Origin: Gracilibacillus alcaliphilus
GTDB taxonomy: Bacteria > Bacillota > Bacilli > Bacillales > Amphibacillaceae
NCBI RefSeq assembly: GCF_016909015.1
Contig: NZ_JAFBFA010000030.1
Location: forward strand, 1-64,000
Length of the DNA stretch: 64,000 nt
Direction of reading: 5' to 3'
Shown: in pieces, positions 23,844 through 33,604 of the stretch
Layout: each line of letters starts with the position of its first letter
Position numbering within the stretch: position 1 is the stretch's first letter
Position numbers and translations under genes: made by a program
Notes under the pieces: generated by a model
What the model saw: only the letters and a program-made list of their open reading frames with translations
Database searches by the model: none
Told to the model about the DNA's origin: nothing

Positions 23844-25301
23844 TTAATCTAAATACTTCTTTGCTATTTGTTCATCATCAAAATCCAATACTTCTTCTCC
23901 GATTATCTGGTATGTTTCATGTCCTTTACCAGCAATAAGAATTACATCAAGTTCCTCTGCTTGCTGGATTGCTTGCTGAATCGCTTGTTCTCGATCACTA
24001 ACTACTTGGTAATTTTCATGGGCAATGCCGTCCACCATATCTGCCAAAATAGCTTCCGGTGATTCGGAACGTGGATTATCAGAAGTGAATATCGCTTGAT
24101 CGGCATATTGACAGGCGATATGGGCCATTAATGGACGCTTGGTACGATCCCTGTCGCCTCCACATCCTACAATCACATGAATCTTGCCTTTACAGAATTT
24201 CTTGATCGTCGTCAACACATTCTCCAATGAATCAGGAGTATGGGCATAGTCTATGATCACACCGAAATCCCCTTGGTGTTCCACTGGCTGAAAACGACCT
24301 TTTACGCCGGATGTCTGTTTAAATACGGCTTGAATATCCACTAAGTCTATTCCTGAAGCATAAGAAGCGGCTGCAGCTGCCAGCAGGTTATACACACTAA
24401 ACATTCCCATTAGTCGGCTTTCAACCATCATATCCCCTGCTGGTGTCTTCATTTTAAAAGCTACACCGTTTGCCTTTAGTTCGACATCTGTCGCTTGAAA
24501 GGTGGAGCGATGATGTACACCATATGTAATAATCGGCTGTGCGGTTGCCTTCATTAGAAAATCTGCATGTGCATCATCACTATTGATAATCGCATATTTT
24601 CTGCGGTCTTCTGCTAGTGAATTACCCAGCTGTGCAAACAATAAACTTTTGGCAAACAGATATTTATCCATCGTTTGATGGTAATCCAGATGATCTTGAC
24701 TTAAATTAGTAAAAACAGCAATATCTATATCCACACCATGAACCCTGCCTAGGTCTAGGGCATGAGAAGAAACCTCCATTGACATGACGTCAATATCTTT
24801 TTCCACCATAAGTGCCAGATTTTTTTGTAAAAACAATGAATCTGGCGTTGTGTTCTTTACAGGGTATACTTCCTGATCCATAGTCATTTGGATTGTACCA
24901 ATCATCGCCGTCCGTTGTTTAGCATATCGATGGATCTCATCAATGATATGTGTTACCGATGTCTTCCCATTTGTTCCCGTTACACCAATTACCTTGAGCT
25001 GGCGTGAGGGATGCTGATAGAAACTATTCGCTAACAGTGCCAATGCTCGTTGTGTATCTGGAACAAGCACAACTGGTACTTCGACATCGACTGGCTTCTG
25101 CGCCACAATAACGGCTGCCCCGTTTTGAACGGCTGCCTCTGCGTATTGATGACCATCAACGGTATACCCCTCAATGCATATAAACATGGAACATTCCGCT
25201 AATAAACGATGGTCCATTTCTATCTGCTGAATCTCTAAACTTGTTAGATCCTTATCACATGTATAGTCAGGTAAATTATTGATTAATTCTGCTGCATTCA
25301 T
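23844..25301 (-). CDS. murE: UDP-MurNAc-tripeptide synthetase MurE (meso-DAP type)
   Basis: About 485 aa ligase adding the third residue of the stem peptide. ATP loop VTGTNGKTSVTHI near residue 108; the substrate motif SDNPRSE near residue 408 is the DNPR signature of meso-diaminopimelate-adding enzymes, so the wall is of the mDAP type. The start at 25301 (MNAAELI) has AAGGTG six bases upstream; the ATG at 25319 has no ribosome site. Between it and spoVD lie about 290 bp without a gene. Confidence 0.96.
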   Translation of the reverse strand: MNAAELINNLPDYTCDKDLTSLEIQQIEMDHRLLAECSMFICIEGYTVDGHQYAEAAVQNGAAVIVAQKPVDVEVPVVLVPDTQRALALLANSFYQHPSRQLKVIGVTGTNGKTSVTHIIDEIHRYAKQRTAMIGTIQMTMDQEVYPVKNTTPDSLFLQKNLALMVEKDIDVMSMEVSSHALDLGRVHGVDIDIAVFTNLSQDHLDYHQTMDKYLFAKSLLFAQLGNSLAEDRRKYAIINSDDAHADFLMKATAQPIITYGVHHRSTFQATDVELKANGVAFKMKTPAGDMMVESRLMGMFSVYNLLAAAAASYASGIDLVDIQAVFKQTSGVKGRFQPVEHQGDFGVIIDYAHTPDSLENVLTTIKKFCKGKIHVIVGCGGDRDRTKRPLMAHIACQYADQAIFTSDNPRSESPEAILADMVDGIAHENYQVVSDREQAIQQAIQQAEELDVILIAGKGHETYQIIGEEVLDFDDEQIAKKYLD

Positions 25302-25589
25302 CTCTTTCACCTTTTTCATTTATAAAATTATTTACGCTGTGTTAACCATCTTACCCCCACTTTAAGTGTGTATGCAAAGAAGCCTAAATAAATGGAGTAA
25401 GTTAAGTTAATCCTGATACATCTCGTTCTTCCATTTCCCTCACATCAAGTTGCCCGTACACAAAGAGCAGCATGATAAGAGGAAACATACAAATCATTTA
25501 ACTGTTTTGTTATTATGTTGTGTTTACAAGATATAAACAACTACAATATTATAACAAAATATACCCTGATTGACGATACATAATTATAA

Positions 25590-27515
25590 CTATTTATTTC
25601 CTAGTACTAACCGAATCGTACTTCCTTCTTCTACTTGTGTACCTGCTTTAGGAGCCTGATCCAAGATATACTCCCCATCTCCGACTACATCTGCTTGCAA
25701 GGACATTAGGTACTGCTGTAATTCTTCTTTTTTCAACCCCACTAAGTCAGGCACTTCAACAGGAGGGGATTCTGGCCATTGATAATCCTTATCGATTCCC
25801 TCTTCTTGTCGAGGAACACCCAAGGCCATAAGGCTGTCCTCAATAATGGAACCAACAATCGGAGCTGCTACAACTCCACCAAATTGTATGGTGTTTTTGG
25901 GATTATCGATAGCAACATAAACCACGATCTCTGGATCATTGGCAGGAGCAAAGCCGATAAATGATACAATGTGATTATTCTCCATGTATCTTCCGCCTTC
26001 CCCAACTTTTTGGGCTGTCCCTGTTTTACCTCCAACTCGATAACCATCAACAAATGCGCTGCGCCCTGTTCCTAAAGCTACGACAGATTCCAATGCCTCT
26101 TGTACTTGTGCCGATGTTTCTTGCGATATGATTCGTCTTTTCAGGACAGGTTCTGTTTCTGAAACTACCTCTCCACTGACTGAATCAATAAATGCATCAG
26201 CCACATACGGTTCATATAAATAGCCACCGTTTACTGCTGCTGAAACAGCCATGACTTGCTGTAACGGTGTAACGGACACTCCTTGACCAAACGACGTGGT
26301 GGCCAGTTCAACCGGACCAACACGATCTAAATTAAAAAGGATACCCTTCGCTTCCCCTTGAAGGTCTACTCCCGTCTTCTCTCCAAAACCAAATTGATTA
26401 ATATAAGAGAATAACTTCTCCTTGCCTAGTTTTTGTCCCAAAACAATAAAGCCAGGGTTACATGAGTTCTGAACTACTTCTAAGAAGGTTTGATGACCAT
26501 GTCCACCGCGTTTCCAGCAATGTAAAGTGGTTCCACCTACTTCAATCGATCCACTATCGTAAAATTCATCATTCTCTAAGTCTACGACATCTTCTTCCAA
26601 AGCGGCGGCCAGTGTTATTATTTTGAACGTAGACCCTGGTTCATATGTACTCCAAATAGGTAAATTGCGATTATAGACTTCTGCACTAATTTCTTGATAA
26701 TTGGCAGGGTCAAAATTCGGTCGTGAAGACATTCCTAAAATCTTTCCATTTTTCGGGTTTACTGCAATAGCAATAGCACCATCTGGATTATATTTCTCCT
26801 CTGCTATATCTAATTCCCGCTCAATGATTGTTTGTACTTTATGCTCAATTGTTAATCTCAGATCAAGCCCGTCCACAGGTGCTGTATACTTATCCGCTTT
26901 TTGCTCCATTCGTTTGCCTTTGGCATCACTATAAAAAGACAGACTTCCTTTTTTCCCTCGCAGCAATTCATCATACATAAGTTCCAAACCAGTAAGTCCT
27001 TGGTTATCAATACCACTAAATCCTAATACATGTGATAAATACGCACCATGAGGATAATGTCGAATCGAATCTTCTGCAATGTATATCCCATCTAGATTAA
27101 ATGACTGTACTAAAGAAGCTTTCTCTTCAGAGATCTTCTGGCCTTCAGGTTTCAAAATGACGATTCGTTCATTCTTTTGTAGATGCTCCAGGACACGTTC
27201 TTTTTCCATGTCTAATACCTTTGCAAGTACATCTGCCGTTTGTTCGGCATCCGTAATCTGCCGTGGTACGGCCATTACTGTTGGTGCCGATACATTCTCT
27301 GCTAATACCTCTTCGTTTGCGTCAAGAATTTTCCCTCTTTCAGGCTCAAAGACAATGTCCCTGCTCCACAAATCTTCCGCTTGTTCCACTAAAAAATCCG
27401 ACCAAATAAATTGTACATATCCTAATCGGATCAAAATAACCAGTACAACAGCAAGTGCACAAAGAAACACAGCTACTATTCGGCGCTGTACCTGAATATT
27501 GGTCATTCGTTTCAT
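25590..27515 (-). CDS. spoVD: sporulation penicillin-binding protein SpoVD
   Basis: 641 aa class B PBP. N-terminal membrane helix (IVAVFLCALAVVLVILIRLG), pedestal domain, transpeptidase domain with STFK at 295-298, SCN at 351-353 and KTGT at 498-501, then one PASTA domain (about 583-641). SpoVD cross-links spore cortex peptidoglycan in partnership with SpoVE. It lies after pbpB. The short upstream gap (27516-27599) has CATATATT, like a sigma-E -10, but no convincing -35. ATG with AAAAGGGG upstream. Confidence 0.94.
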   Translation of the reverse strand: MKRMTNIQVQRRIVAVFLCALAVVLVILIRLGYVQFIWSDFLVEQAEDLWSRDIVFEPERGKILDANEEVLAENVSAPTVMAVPRQITDAEQTADVLAKVLDMEKERVLEHLQKNERIVILKPEGQKISEEKASLVQSFNLDGIYIAEDSIRHYPHGAYLSHVLGFSGIDNQGLTGLELMYDELLRGKKGSLSFYSDAKGKRMEQKADKYTAPVDGLDLRLTIEHKVQTIIERELDIAEEKYNPDGAIAIAVNPKNGKILGMSSRPNFDPANYQEISAEVYNRNLPIWSTYEPGSTFKIITLAAALEEDVVDLENDEFYDSGSIEVGGTTLHCWKRGGHGHQTFLEVVQNSCNPGFIVLGQKLGKEKLFSYINQFGFGEKTGVDLQGEAKGILFNLDRVGPVELATTSFGQGVSVTPLQQVMAVSAAVNGGYLYEPYVADAFIDSVSGEVVSETEPVLKRRIISQETSAQVQEALESVVALGTGRSAFVDGYRVGGKTGTAQKVGEGGRYMENNHIVSFIGFAPANDPEIVVYVAIDNPKNTIQFGGVVAAPIVGSIIEDSLMALGVPRQEEGIDKDYQWPESPPVEVPDLVGLKKEELQQYLMSLQADVVGDGEYILDQAPKAGTQVEEGSTIRLVLGNK

Positions 27516-27599
27516 AGCAATTCCCCTTTTACATTAAGAAACTATTTGTCCCAATATATGACTGGTAAAGCAAGAATAGAACACTGTGTCTCATCTGGG

Positions 27600-29822
27600 C
27601 TATGCCCCGTTGGTTTCTTCTGTTTCTTCTGTCTCTGCTTCATCTACGTTCTCTTCTTCAGACTCCGCAGGTGCTCCATCTGGTTCTTCTAATTCAACCA
27701 TCAGATAGTCCTTCTCATTTAATGGTGTTCCTGCTTCAATACTTTGTTTCACAACATAACCACTGCCTAACCACTCGACATCTAAATCTAAGAACTCTTT
27801 AAAGGCTAAGATGTCCCGGAAAGACCATCCCGTCATTTCTGGCATCGTCAATTGATCAGTTGCTACAAAGACCGTTTGTCGAGCTGATATCTTATCTCCA
27901 GCTGCAATATTAATTTTGGTAATATTCTCGCCATCACCGACAACAACTGGCTGGATTCCATTTGCTTGCAATTGTTCTACTACTTGACTTGTCTCTTTTC
28001 CTTCCCATTCAGGCATTTCAATTGCTTTTATCGGTTCATTGGATTCTTTATCAGGTTGAATATTTAAATAGCGCAAACTATTTTCCATCACATTTTTGAA
28101 TACAAATGACACAGGAGCAGAACCCGTTTCTGTATCTTCCAATTCAGGTTCCTTTACAGACACATATATCATTAATTCTGGATCATCAGCAGGTGCCATA
28201 CCAAGGAAGGAAAAGACATAATTTTCCCTGCCTGTTTTATAACCGCCTGTTTCTGGATCAGGTATTTGAGCGGTACCTGTCTTTCCAGCAACTGTATAGT
28301 CGTTTAGATTATAAACATTATGTCCTGTACCAGTCTCCGAAGTAATAACTGTCTCCAGTATCTTTAATGTCTCTTGCGCCGTTTCTTCAGAAATAGGCTC
28401 CCTTACTACTTCTGGTGTGTGTTCTGCAATTACCTTACTGGTGTCACTGTCGACCACCTTGCTGATTACATAAGGTTTCATCATTTTGCCGCCGTTGGCA
28501 ATGGCTGTTGCGGCCTTCATCATCTGCATTGGGGTCGCCGTGCTTCCTTGTCCAAATGAAGTGGTGATGATTTCAATTAAATTATCTTGTAGCAGACGTC
28601 CTTCTACTTCGCCCGGCAAGTCAATCTCTGTTTTCTTGTCTAAGTCAAAAGACTGTAGATATTCCATAAAACGCTCTGTTCCAAGCTTCTCATACATTAA
28701 TTTTGCTGCTGCTACATTAGAAGAGCGTTGAATCCCCTCTAAATAACTAATGGTTCCCCAGCCACGCCGCGCGTTATGGTCACCAATGGCTGGTACATAA
28801 CTTTCCGGTTTGTATGAACCTGATTGGAATTGTTCATCTGGATTCCATACACCTTCTTCTATAGCTGCTGCCAATCCGAAAATTTTCATTGTAGACCCTT
28901 GTTCAAACGGGGTTGCAATAGCATCATTATACCAATTTGTTACTTCTTCCATATCATTCGGATTATAGCTAGGTCTATTACCTAATGCTAATATCTCACC
29001 TGTTTTTGGGTTCATAACAATGGCAGATACACGGTCTGGGTTATACTCTTCCATTACTCCAGTTAAGGCGTCTTCCAGCAAGGTTTGAATTTTTTGATCG
29101 AGCGTCAAGACCACACTCTCACCATTATCAGGTTCATTAATCACTTCTTTTGGATTTAACAGCTTCATATTAAATTGATCCCGCTGATAGGATAAACTGC
29201 CATTCACCCCTGTCAAGCTATCATTCATAAAACCTTCAATACCATTGATCCCAACGATCTTATCATCCTGCTTATCGGTCAGGCCAATCGTGTGTGAGGC
29301 AAACATACCATTGGGATAAAAGCGAATCGGTTCTTCAATAAAATGAATACCAGGTAGTTCTAGTTCTTCTATCGCTTCTTTTTGCTTTTGATCTAATTCC
29401 CTGGCACCTGAGCCAAACTCCACTTGAAATTGTCCCTTTTCAATCCCTGACTGAAGTCTCTCAGCTATTTCTTCTTCTTCCATATCAATAATCGGAGCCA
29501 AACTCGCAGCTGTCTTCTCTACGTCTGATACATGCCTTGGTGCCATTGGATTAGCAGTTTGGTTTTCATCAAGAACGGCATATAAACGATATACTATATG
29601 TTCTTGCGCCAGTGCCATGCCGTTACGATCATATATCGTCCCTCTGGTAGCTGGAATCGAATAATGATTGGTTCGCTTCTCATCGGCCAATTCTTGAATT
29701 GACACACCAGAAACCTCTCCTACAACTTGGAGATACATAAAGCGTCCCAGCACTATAGTAAATAACAAACCAAAGATAATAATCCAAACAGTAGGCATCA
29801 ATTCGGTTACTCTGTTTTTCAT
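27600..29822 (-). CDS. pbpB: division penicillin-binding protein PBP 2B
   Basis: About 740 aa class B PBP required for septal wall synthesis with FtsW. Membrane helix near residues 13-32 (VWIIIFGLLFTIVLGRFMYL), dimerisation domain, transpeptidase with STMK near 310, SSN near 365 and KTGTAQ near 545, then two PASTA domains. The C-terminus is a striking acidic tail (SEEENVDEAETEETEETNG). ATG 29822 has TTAGGTG upstream; the frame runs to a GTG next to the ftsL stop. Member of the ftsL-pbpB-spoVD series. Confidence 0.95.
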   Translation of the reverse strand: MKNRVTELMPTVWIIIFGLLFTIVLGRFMYLQVVGEVSGVSIQELADEKRTNHYSIPATRGTIYDRNGMALAQEHIVYRLYAVLDENQTANPMAPRHVSDVEKTAASLAPIIDMEEEEIAERLQSGIEKGQFQVEFGSGARELDQKQKEAIEELELPGIHFIEEPIRFYPNGMFASHTIGLTDKQDDKIVGINGIEGFMNDSLTGVNGSLSYQRDQFNMKLLNPKEVINEPDNGESVVLTLDQKIQTLLEDALTGVMEEYNPDRVSAIVMNPKTGEILALGNRPSYNPNDMEEVTNWYNDAIATPFEQGSTMKIFGLAAAIEEGVWNPDEQFQSGSYKPESYVPAIGDHNARRGWGTISYLEGIQRSSNVAAAKLMYEKLGTERFMEYLQSFDLDKKTEIDLPGEVEGRLLQDNLIEIITTSFGQGSTATPMQMMKAATAIANGGKMMKPYVISKVVDSDTSKVIAEHTPEVVREPISEETAQETLKILETVITSETGTGHNVYNLNDYTVAGKTGTAQIPDPETGGYKTGRENYVFSFLGMAPADDPELMIYVSVKEPELEDTETGSAPVSFVFKNVMENSLRYLNIQPDKESNEPIKAIEMPEWEGKETSQVVEQLQANGIQPVVVGDGENITKINIAAGDKISARQTVFVATDQLTMPEMTGWSFRDILAFKEFLDLDVEWLGSGYVVKQSIEAGTPLNEKDYLMVELEEPDGAPAESEEENVDEAETEETEETNGA

Positions 29823-29831
29823 GTTATACAC

Positions 29832-30215
29832 CTAATCTGTTAATTCATTTGCTTGTTTAACTTTAGTATTTTGTATTTTCAAGCCATGACTCTTGGCATT
29901 TTCAATAATGCGTTCAGGCTGGCTTAATTCTTTGATCTGAAAGGATAGATTTGTGTTTACTACACTTTGTTGTTCGACTTGATTATTTAATGTTTCTACT
30001 TCGCGATTAAGTTGATCTAAGGAAGAACTGTAAGAAACAATATAAGCAGAAATGCTTAAGAAAATAACAGCAAATACAGCATACATTATTTTCTCGCCAG
30101 GGGTTACCCAGCGTTTTTGGACTTTCACTTTCTTTTTCACAATTTTCGGTTGTCGAACAGGTTGACTTAGTCTTTCATGTCTTAAGTCTCTTGCATGTTG
30201 ACTACTCATTAACAT
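29832..30215 (-). CDS. ftsL: cell division protein FtsL
   Basis: 127 aa. Cytoplasmic basic region (KIVKKKVKVQKRW), one membrane helix near residues 44-63 (IMYAVFAVIFLSISAYIVS), then an extracellular coiled coil (LDQLNREVETLNNQVEQQ). Forms the DivIC-FtsL-DivIB complex. It lies 25 bp after rsmH and directly before pbpB. ATG 30215 and an ATG two codons later are both reachable from AAAGGTGG. Short and divergent, so the call rests on architecture plus position. Confidence 0.9.
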   Translation of the reverse strand: MLMSSQHARDLRHERLSQPVRQPKIVKKKVKVQKRWVTPGEKIMYAVFAVIFLSISAYIVSYSSSLDQLNREVETLNNQVEQQSVVNTNLSFQIKELSQPERIIENAKSHGLKIQNTKVKQANELTD

Positions 30216-30240
30216 TTGCCACCTTTCTCCATGTTTTATA

Positions 30241-31179
30241 TTATTCCTTCACTCTTTCTATCACTCTTAACTTAGCGGAGCGTGATCTCCTGTTTGCCTC
30301 CAGTTCCTCTGCATTCGGAACAATCGGCTTCTTATTAACCAGCTGAAAATCCGGCTGGTATTCACTAGGAAGCACAGGAATATTACGGGGTAATTCAGGA
30401 GGAGTACTCCACTTTTTAAAGGCTTGTTTACAAATGCGGTCCTCCAAGGAATGAAATGTGATAACAGCTACCCTTCCCCCCGGCCGGAGCAGATGAACTG
30501 CTTGATCCAGCGCCTCTTCAAAAACTTGCAACTCATCATTAACAGCTATACGAATCGCTTGAAAAATCCGTTTGGCCGGATGGCCGCCCGTTCTCCTTGC
30601 AGGAGCTGGAATCGCCTCCTTGATGATATCAACCAGTTCAAATGTTGTTTGAATCGGCTGTTTTGATCGCTCTGCTTCAATTTTTCTGGCAATTTGTTTA
30701 GAAAATTTCTCTTCTCCATATTTGAAGAAAATGGAAACCAATTTTTCATAAGGCCACTCGTTCACAACATGATAAGCCGTTATACCTTGGTCTTGATCCA
30801 TTCTCATATCTAACGGAGCGTCATGCTGATAACTAAATCCTCTTTCCCCACGATCAAGCTGTGGAGATGACACACCTAAATCAAACACGACTCCATCCAC
30901 CTGATCTATTTGTCTTTTAGTTAGTTCTTCTTGTAAGTAACGAAAGTTTTGTTTCACAAAGGTGATTTGTCCTGCAAATTTCTTTAACCTTGCTTGTGCT
31001 GCTTCTATGGCTGTCTGATCTTGATCAAAAGCAAACAGGTAACCATTCTCATCAAGATGCTGAAGAATGTACTCAGAATGGCCGCCGCCTCCTAATGTAC
31101 AATCCACATACGTTCCACCCGGTTTTATATGTAAGTTGTTAACTGTCTCCTGCTTTAAAACCGTATAGTGTCCAAACAT
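30241..31179 (-). CDS. rsmH: 16S rRNA m4C1402 methyltransferase RsmH (MraW)
   Basis: 312 aa S-adenosylmethionine-dependent enzyme that methylates N4 of C1402 in 16S rRNA. SAM-binding GGTYVDCTLGGGGHSEYIL near residue 21, then DQDQTAIEAA, VFDLGVSSPQLD near 98 and VITFHSLEDRICKQAFK near 238. ATG follows AGAGGTGAGGG. Second gene of the dcw operon, 24 bp after mraZ. Confidence 0.97.
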   Translation of the reverse strand: MFGHYTVLKQETVNNLHIKPGGTYVDCTLGGGGHSEYILQHLDENGYLFAFDQDQTAIEAAQARLKKFAGQITFVKQNFRYLQEELTKRQIDQVDGVVFDLGVSSPQLDRGERGFSYQHDAPLDMRMDQDQGITAYHVVNEWPYEKLVSIFFKYGEEKFSKQIARKIEAERSKQPIQTTFELVDIIKEAIPAPARRTGGHPAKRIFQAIRIAVNDELQVFEEALDQAVHLLRPGGRVAVITFHSLEDRICKQAFKKWSTPPELPRNIPVLPSEYQPDFQLVNKKPIVPNAEELEANRRSRSAKLRVIERVKE

Positions 31180-31203
31180 GCCCTCACCTCTCCATTTCGT
31201 TTC

Positions 31204-31635
31204 TTACAAATCAAAATCCATCATATTCTCTGCTATTTCAGCGAAAGATTCTTCTGAGACATCAACAAAATCATTCCATTTATCTTCAGCCCAGAATTCT
31301 ACTCGATTAGATACACCGATTACTGCACATTCCTTCTCGATATCAGCATACTTTCGCAGTGGTGCTGGAATATTAATTCTTCCTTGCTTATCCAGTTCGC
31401 ACTCCACGGCACCCGAGAAGAAGAATCGAGTAAATGCACGTGCATCCTTTTTAGTAAGTGGGAGTTTCTTTAATTTCTCCTCTAGTTGGCGCCATTCATC
31501 CATAGGATAAGCAAATAAACATTGATCTAATCCACGCGTAATCACAAATTGCTCACCCAAGCCTTCACGAAACTTGGCAGGAACAATAATACGCCCTTTG
31601 GTATCAATGTTGTGCTGATATTCTCCCATGAACAT
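31204..31635 (-). CDS. mraZ: transcriptional regulator MraZ
   Basis: 143 aa, two AbrB-like swapped-hairpin repeats: MFMGEYQHNIDTKGRIIVPAKFRE and FFSGAVECELDKQGRINIPAPLRKYA. Each holds the DxKGR/DxQGR DNA-binding signature. MraZ binds repeated sites at its own promoter and controls the dcw operon. The ATG at 31635 reproduces the conserved MFMGEYQH start; the frame begins five codons further up. First gene of the cluster; GTGG-type repeats upstream fit autoregulation. Confidence 0.96.
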   Translation of the reverse strand: MFMGEYQHNIDTKGRIIVPAKFREGLGEQFVITRGLDQCLFAYPMDEWRQLEEKLKKLPLTKKDARAFTRFFFSGAVECELDKQGRINIPAPLRKYADIEKECAVIGVSNRVEFWAEDKWNDFVDVSEESFAEIAENMMDFDL

Positions 31636-31646
31636 AGCCACGCACC

Positions 31647-31691
31647 CCACTTTCTATTTTATCGTACCACATTCCCCCACTTTTCACCACT
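31647..31691 (-). promoter_or_regulatory. MraZ box array
   Basis: On the minus strand, AGTGG-TGAAA-AGTGG-GGGAA-TGTGG gives three (A/T)GTGG repeats exactly 10 bp apart (plus 31667-31691). A fourth AGTGG (31647-31651) is in the same 10-bp phase, 20 bp closer to mraZ. MraZ in other bacteria binds short direct TGGG/GTGG-type repeats with about five-base spacers before mraZ. A -10-like TACGATAAAAT lies between repeats three and four, so binding would cover the promoter. Confidence 0.75.
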
Positions 31692-31845
31692 ATTAATTAC
31701 AAAATAAATTAATCCTTTATCAAAAAGGGTATCAAAGTACTGATAAAATCAAGCTTTATCTATATAAGAAATAAAGTGGGGGATGGTGGGGGGATATTGC
31801 AGTGTTTGTGCCTTCGAGTGGGGAGCGGTAATCTGGATAATAAAA

Positions 31846-31886
31846 AACCTTCACCTATCTACATCGAACTTAGATAAGTGAAGGTT
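31846..31886 (-). terminator. bshC transcript terminator
   Basis: AACCTTCACCTATCTA (31846-31861) and TAGATAAGTGAAGGTT (31871-31886) pair almost fully; on the minus strand six T follow. It lies about 95 bp after the bshC stop, beyond a second stem at 31939-31980. Confidence 0.82.
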
Positions 31887-31938
31887 TCTCTTCATTTGGA
31901 ATCATGTTATTGAAAAGTATATTATCTTTGCTAGAGGC

Positions 31939-31980
31939 AATGATGGAGCTGCCACGCTTTTGCGTATCAGCTCCATCATT
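31939..31980. repeat. 13-bp perfect hairpin directly after bshC
   Basis: AATGATGGAGCTG (31939-31951) and CAGCTCCATCATT (31968-31980) are exactly complementary, with a smaller ACGC/GCGT stem inside the loop. It begins one base after the bshC stop. No T run follows on the minus strand, so it may protect or process the 3' end rather than terminate. Confidence 0.6.
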
Positions 31981-31981
31981 A

Positions 31982-33604
31982 TTAAATACGAACAATATAA
32001 TGCTGCTGTTGCCAATCCAATTGGGAATGCTGCAATTCTTTCAACCAGTCCATTCCATAATAATTGAGAAAATAAATAAGATTCCATATCCGCTCTTGCA
32101 AACCACCTTGCGGGTGGAGTTGGAGATCGATAAGATCGAATAACTGCAATTGTGTACTATATTTCTGCTTAAATTCTTTTTCCAGACGATTAGCCATCTG
32201 ATCTATTTGATAACAGATCAGGCGTAAATTTTTATCGGCATACTGAGAAACATCATCCCCAAGGCTGTCCGCAATCTCTCGGAACGGAAGATGCGTTTTT
32301 GCAACAACTGCTTTGAATTGCTCGGTTAAATCAGTAATTGGCTGTTGTGTCTGCGCAGCAAGCCAATGTTGCTTCTCCACCTGTACCCCATTGTTGATAA
32401 CAGCACTAGGTTCCAGTTCCATTCTATCCAGCCATTTTTCTGTTTTTTGCTCAAGAATTGTCAGCGATACTCTTGGCAGTACCGGAGGCATCTTCAATGA
32501 GACATCATGAAAGGCCTCCTTAAGTATCGACCAATAAGCAGCTTCACTAGGACCGGCAAAAAAGGCCAAGGTTGGAAACAATTTTTCCTGCATTAATGGC
32601 CTTGTCACCACATTATTACTCAGCCGTTCAGGTTGGTTTGCTGCTATCTCAAGCAGCTGCTTCTGGGAATAAGAACATTCATCATTCTTCCCATGCCAAT
32701 TATCATTATTCCGCTGTAATAAAATCCGTTCTCCATTCTCTTCCACAAATAAATGGGCATCGGTTTCTTTCACATCCACACTGACATAATACCCCTTCTT
32801 TCGCATAGATTGCAGCGAACGATAAGTATGACGACTGATGGACGGCTGCTTTTCAATAAGCTCTTTAAAGAAATCCGCTTCCAGCTGCCGAAGTTCCTTT
32901 GCACCTGAATCAACCAAAATTAGGCCGCTGTCAGCAAACAATTGATGAATGACCAGAGCAAAAAAATCTACATACGTTTCTGATTCTGCCAGTTGATCCA
33001 ACAATAATTGGTATAGACCTTTGGTATAAGACGTTTCTTGCAGTAATGAAAATACAGATGTCATCCATTTTTTTACCTTCTCCTGATCCAAGTCTCGATT
33101 GGAGACGGATACCTTTTCGCCATGTGTACTGTCAATCTTCCATTTCTGTAAGGAAGTATGTTCCGGCATAAAGATATGATTTACTTCATCAAAGTCATGG
33201 TCTTCCCCTGCAATCCAAAACACAGGCAGAACCGGCACCTGTAACTGCTCTTCTTGTTCTTTGGCCAAGGCAATAATCGAAATAATCTTATTAATGGTAT
33301 ACAAGGGGCCCGTCAAAATCCCTGCTTGCTGTCCACCGATCACCACCACACTATTCTGTTCCCGCAAGCGTTCAATATTATCAATAGATGATTCGGAGGC
33401 GTGCCACTTCTTATTCAACTGTAATAATACTTCTGTTAATCGGTGTCTTTCTGCCGCCCCTTTGTTAATATCCTTAAGCCGGTCATGAAATAAATTAGAA
33501 TCAATGGGATTATAATCAAAGTGGGATAAGAGCTGGTGCTCGCCTTTTAAGTAATCAACCATAAATTTATTATGTAAATTGAGTCGTTTGGATTCGATCT
33601 GCAT
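31982..33604 (-). CDS. bshC: bacillithiol synthase BshC
   Basis: 540 aa, putative cysteine-adding enzyme of bacillithiol synthesis (YllA). It couples cysteine to GlcN-malate in the last step. Typical motifs: VVIGGQQAGILTGPLYT near residue 86, PVFWIAGEDHDFDEVNH near 125, and the C-terminal LQLFDLIDLQLHPQGGLQER. Length equals the family norm. B. subtilis also has bshC next to mraZ. Bacillithiol protects against electrophiles, which fits the quinone cluster elsewhere in the window, although the two are 28 kb apart. ATG start. Confidence 0.94.
   Translation of the reverse strand: MQIESKRLNLHNKFMVDYLKGEHQLLSHFDYNPIDSNLFHDRLKDINKGAAERHRLTEVLLQLNKKWHASESSIDNIERLREQNSVVVIGGQQAGILTGPLYTINKIISIIALAKEQEEQLQVPVLPVFWIAGEDHDFDEVNHIFMPEHTSLQKWKIDSTHGEKVSVSNRDLDQEKVKKWMTSVFSLLQETSYTKGLYQLLLDQLAESETYVDFFALVIHQLFADSGLILVDSGAKELRQLEADFFKELIEKQPSISRHTYRSLQSMRKKGYYVSVDVKETDAHLFVEENGERILLQRNNDNWHGKNDECSYSQKQLLEIAANQPERLSNNVVTRPLMQEKLFPTLAFFAGPSEAAYWSILKEAFHDVSLKMPPVLPRVSLTILEQKTEKWLDRMELEPSAVINNGVQVEKQHWLAAQTQQPITDLTEQFKAVVAKTHLPFREIADSLGDDVSQYADKNLRLICYQIDQMANRLEKEFKQKYSTQLQLFDLIDLQLHPQGGLQERIWNLIYFLNYYGMDWLKELQHSQLDWQQQHYIVRI

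Noticed and set aside
27602..27802. Plus-strand frames antisense to pbpB, spoVD and ftsZ (for example 14994-15548, 27079-27495)
   Set aside because: Shadow frames of strongly conserved minus-strand genes; no start signals.
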